A stretch of 6,362 nt of DNA, taken from contig JBOGXF010000111.1 in the NCBI GenBank assembly GCA_050694275.1, forward strand, positions 1-6,362, written 5' to 3'. Position numbers and translations under genes: made by a program. Source of the stretch: JBOGXF01 sp050694275. Its GTDB lineage: Bacteria; Actinomycetota; CADDZG01; WHSQ01. Shown one piece after another: positions 4,276 to 6,362 of the stretch (positions are counted from its first letter, which is position 1; every line of letters begins with the position of its first letter). The notes below the pieces were generated by a model. It did no database searches. It was not told the DNA's origin and saw only the letters and a program-made list of their open reading frames with translations.

Positions 4276-5717
4276 TGGGCGAATCCGGTGTTGACATTGC
4301 GAAAGCGGGCCGGAGCGGTGCCATGTCCCACGCGCATGGTCTGACCGGGCTGACCCTTGCCGCAGTTGGGGGTGCCCCACACCTTCCATTCGCTCTCGCC
4401 CGCGATGGCGTCACACGACCCCCAGAACACGGGCGTGATTCCCGTGTAACGGGGATTCTTGAGCATCTTTTTCAGCTTGCCGCGCTTTATCTCCCAGGCG
4501 ATCTCGCAACCGAACTGAAAGTTCTTGCGCTTGTCGTCGATCGACCACGACTTGTTGGTCGCCATATAGATACCGTCGTCGACGTCTGCGAGCAGATCTT
4601 CGAGGGAGCCCTCTTGCGGTAAGAGGTTGATATTCGTCATGCGAATGAGCGGGAAGTTCTCCCACCCCTCGGCACGCATGGTTCCGTTGGATCGATCCCC
4701 TCCGGCTGCGGCGGCGGTCTCACGAGACGTCTGGAACCCCGCGAGCATCCCGTCCTCGACGAGGAACACCCTCTGCGCCTCGACGCCCTCGTCGTCGTAG
4801 CCGTAGGTGCCGAGGCCGCCCGGGATGGTGGCGTCCGCGGTGATGTTCACGATGTTCGAGCCGTAGCGCAGCCGGCCCACGTCGGCGATCTCGACAAACG
4901 AAGTGCCCGCGAAGGCGGCCTCCATTCCCAGGACCCGGTCCAGCTCGGTCGGATGCCCGACCGATTCGTGGACCTGGAGCATCACCTGGTGACCGTCGAG
5001 AACCAACGTAGTCACGGTGGAAGGGCACTCGTCCGCTTCGAGCAGCGCGGCCGACTCCTCTGCGGTTCGTCGGGCATTGCCGGCGAGATCCATCGCTTCG
5101 ACGACCTCGTATCCGCCGGCTTCGAAGTGTCCGCGAAACGACCCGGGGTAGCTCCGGAGCTGGCTCTCGCCGTCGGCCACCGATGTCGCTTCGATGCCCG
5201 CTGCAGTGTGGACGACGGTCTGGTCGATCTGCGAGCCCTCGGACGAGTAGAACCAGGTCTTCTGACGCAAGAGATCCATCGTGCCGCGCGCGATTTTGAT
5301 CCCTTGGACCTTTTGCATCTGCTCGGTGGCGGACGTAAGGAGACCGATCTTGTCCTCAACCGGGACCGCGAAGGGGTCCTTCTGCACGATCGAGCTCCAG
5401 GAGTCACGATGAACCGGCTCCGGAACGAGCTCCACGGGCCTCTTGTGGGCGGTCGCGCTGGCGCGGCCCGTCTCGACCGCCGTCTTAGCGATCGTGGCTG
5501 CCGCTTGGGGGTCGAGTCTCGACGAGGCCGCATACCCCCACGCGCCGTCCACGAGGACCCGGACCCCGAACCCCATCGAGTCCGATCGGTCGAGGCTCTC
5601 GACCGTCGATCCATTGATCGAAAGCGACTCGGTCCTTATCTCGGTGCCGCGCACGTCGGCGTAGGAGGCGCCGGCGGAGGTTGCCGCGTCGAGCGCGGCC
5701 TCAAGTAGGTCCTTCAT
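4272..5717 (-). CDS. tldD: TldD, catalytic zinc metalloprotease subunit
   Basis: A 481-residue protein, the same length as E. coli TldD. The zinc-binding HExxxH motif is intact as H250-E251-S-V-G-H255, within LQVHESVGHPTELDR. C452 in TPNCGKGQPGQTMRVGHG is the expected third zinc ligand near the C-terminus. The N-terminal part has the usual ASYADVRGTEIRTESL and SMGFGVRVLVDGAWGYAA segments, and YGYDDEGV (305-312) is also typical. It works with TldE, encoded immediately downstream with a 4-base overlap, as a heterodimeric peptidase in the cytoplasm. The ATG at 5717 gives the family's normal N-terminus; only a weak GAGAG precedes it. The 43 bases between it and the upstream ThDP enzyme gene contain no clear promoter, so cotranscription from further upstream is possible. 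No candidate peptide substrate gene is visible nearby. Confidence 0.95.
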   Translation of the reverse strand: MKDLLEAALDAATSAGASYADVRGTEIRTESLSINGSTVESLDRSDSMGFGVRVLVDGAWGYAASSRLDPQAAATIAKTAVETGRASATAHKRPVELVPEPVHRDSWSSIVQKDPFAVPVEDKIGLLTSATEQMQKVQGIKIARGTMDLLRQKTWFYSSEGSQIDQTVVHTAAGIEATSVADGESQLRSYPGSFRGHFEAGGYEVVEAMDLAGNARRTAEESAALLEADECPSTVTTLVLDGHQVMLQVHESVGHPTELDRVLGMEAAFAGTSFVEIADVGRLRYGSNIVNITADATIPGGLGTYGYDDEGVEAQRVFLVEDGMLAGFQTSRETAAAAGGDRSNGTMRAEGWENFPLIRMTNINLLPQEGSLEDLLADVDDGIYMATNKSWSIDDKRKNFQFGCEIAWEIKRGKLKKMLKNPRYTGITPVFWGSCDAIAGESEWKVWGTPNCGKGQPGQTMRVGHGTAPARFRNVNTGFAQ

Positions 5718-5760
5718 CGCTCTCGCAGGCTACACTGAGCGTTCCCCACACCGAAAGAAG

Positions 5761-6362
5761 CTACGCCAGATTCGCCGAGCGCGGATAGGCGATCTCGGGG
5801 TCGGTGACCACGTTCACCAGGGCCGGCCCTCCCGAGTCGAAGGCGCGCCTCAGCGCCGGACCGATCCCGTCGGGGTCGGTAACCAGCTCCCCGCGTCCGC
5901 CGAAAGACTCCATCATCTGGTCGTAGCGGATGCCGGGTCGTAGATCCGCGGCAACGTCGTAACCGAACAGGGCTCGCATCGGATGTTTCTCGAGCCCCCA
6001 GATGCCGTTGTTGCCGACCACGCAGACGACCGGAAGGTCGAGGCGGACGAGGGTCTCGAGCTCCATGCCCGAGAAACCGAGCGCGCCGTCCCCGAAGAGA
6101 AGCACGATCTGCCGGTCGGGGTGCGCGAGGCGCGCCGCGATCGCATATCCGGGACCGACCCCGAGACACCCGAAAGGCCCGGGGTCGAGCCAGCAGCCGG
6201 GCTCGTAGGAAGGAACCTCTCGGCCCGCGTAGGAGACGAAATCGCCCCCGTCGCCGACGACGATCGCGTCGCGCTCGAGCAAGGGCACGAGCTCGCCGTA
6301 TATGCGCATGGGATGAATGGGTGTAGCGGTCGAGTGAAGCTCCGCTTGTGCCGACTCCCGCT
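5761..6362 (-). CDS. ThDP-dependent enzyme, acetolactate synthase-like, C-terminal part (cut by right edge)
   Basis: About 199 codons, the C-terminal cofactor-binding domain of a thiamine-diphosphate enzyme; its N-terminal two-thirds would lie beyond the right edge. The frame stays open through the edge: an in-frame ATG at 6309 is preceded by sense codons reading ELHSTATPIHP, typical of the linker before this domain, so that ATG is internal. The ThDP/Mg motif is GDG...NNG: LLFGDGALGFSGMELETL and, about 25 residues on, VVGNNGIWGLEKHP. DGGDFVSYAGR and CWLDPGPFGCLGVGPGYAIAA match the expected cofactor and active-site segments. Acetolactate synthase, oxalyl-CoA or 2-hydroxyacyl-CoA lyase and related decarboxylases share this fold. 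The GNNGIWGLEKHP segment differs from the classical IlvB stretch (NNxxLGMVRQ), so I do not assign it to branched-chain amino acid synthesis. The gene ends with TAG, 43 bases before tldD. Confidence 0.9.
   Translation of the reverse strand, partial: RESAQAELHSTATPIHPMRIYGELVPLLERDAIVVGDGGDFVSYAGREVPSYEPGCWLDPGPFGCLGVGPGYAIAARLAHPDRQIVLLFGDGALGFSGMELETLVRLDLPVVCVVGNNGIWGLEKHPMRALFGYDVAADLRPGIRYDQMMESFGGRGELVTDPDGIGPALRRAFDSGGPALVNVVTDPEIAYPRSANLA

Noticed and set aside
4276..4389. 38-residue upstream extension of TldE
   Set aside because: It lies wholly within tldD in another frame and resembles no TldE N-terminus. The GTGA overlap start gives the normal family length.
4953..5708. Plus-strand open frame of 251 codons inside tldD
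   Set aside because: It is a mirror of the tldD codon pattern. The minus-strand protein has full TldD motifs, while this one has none.
5761..6309. A short stand-alone ThDP-domain gene starting at ATG 6309
   Set aside because: The frame is open upstream to the window edge with the linker-like sequence ELHSTATPIHP, and this domain is normally the C-terminal third of a larger enzyme, so the gene is cut by the edge and not short.

Overview
The window is a GC-rich bacterial stretch in which every convincing gene lies on the minus strand, so the biological reading direction runs from base 6362 down to base 1. High GC, frequent GTG starts, short or overlapping gene junctions, an ErpA that strongly resembles the mycobacterial type, and an AbiEi-antitoxin/DUF559 fusion of the kind common in actinobacteria all suggest an actinomycetote, possibly a deep-branching or uncultured one. 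No rRNA, tRNA, CRISPR array, insertion sequence or phage gene was seen.

In reading order the layout is: (1) the C-terminal part of a thiamine-diphosphate (ThDP) enzyme of the acetolactate synthase-like superfamily, cut by the right edge (6362-5761); (2) TldD, the catalytic zinc subunit of the TldD/TldE peptidase, with an intact HExxxH motif (5717-4272); (3) TldE/PmbA, its non-catalytic partner, joined through a 4-base GTGA overlap (4275-2917); (4) a probable 65-residue, two-helix membrane protein starting four bases after the tldE stop (2912-2715); (5) an ErpA/IscA-type Fe-S cluster carrier with its own TATAAT element and a strong ribosome binding site (2676-2299); (6) a short gene-free gap (2298-2205) holding a GC hairpin and a perfect 20-base palindrome whose core is TGTGA-N6-TCACA, the classical CRP/FNR-superfamily operator pattern; (7) an AbiEi winged-helix / DUF559 nuclease-like protein (2204-1176), whose 3' end overlaps the next gene by 50 bases; (8) a 324-residue MetE-like protein resembling the N-terminal barrel of cobalamin-independent methionine synthase and lacking the zinc ligands (1225-251); (9) the start of a second MetE-like protein resembling the C-terminal, catalytic barrel, beginning one base after the previous stop and cut by the left edge (249-1).

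Functionally there seem to be three blocks: a tldD-tldE peptidase pair (possibly cotranscribed with the ThDP gene and the small membrane protein), an erpA unit with its own promoter, and an abiEi/DUF559-metE(N)-metE(C) unit behind the palindrome. The most unusual feature is the last block: methionine synthase appears split into two separately translated half-proteins, and the first half is physically interlocked with an antitoxin/nuclease-like gene that has no visible AbiEii toxin partner. All functional assignments come from reading motifs in the translated sequence; no database search was possible.
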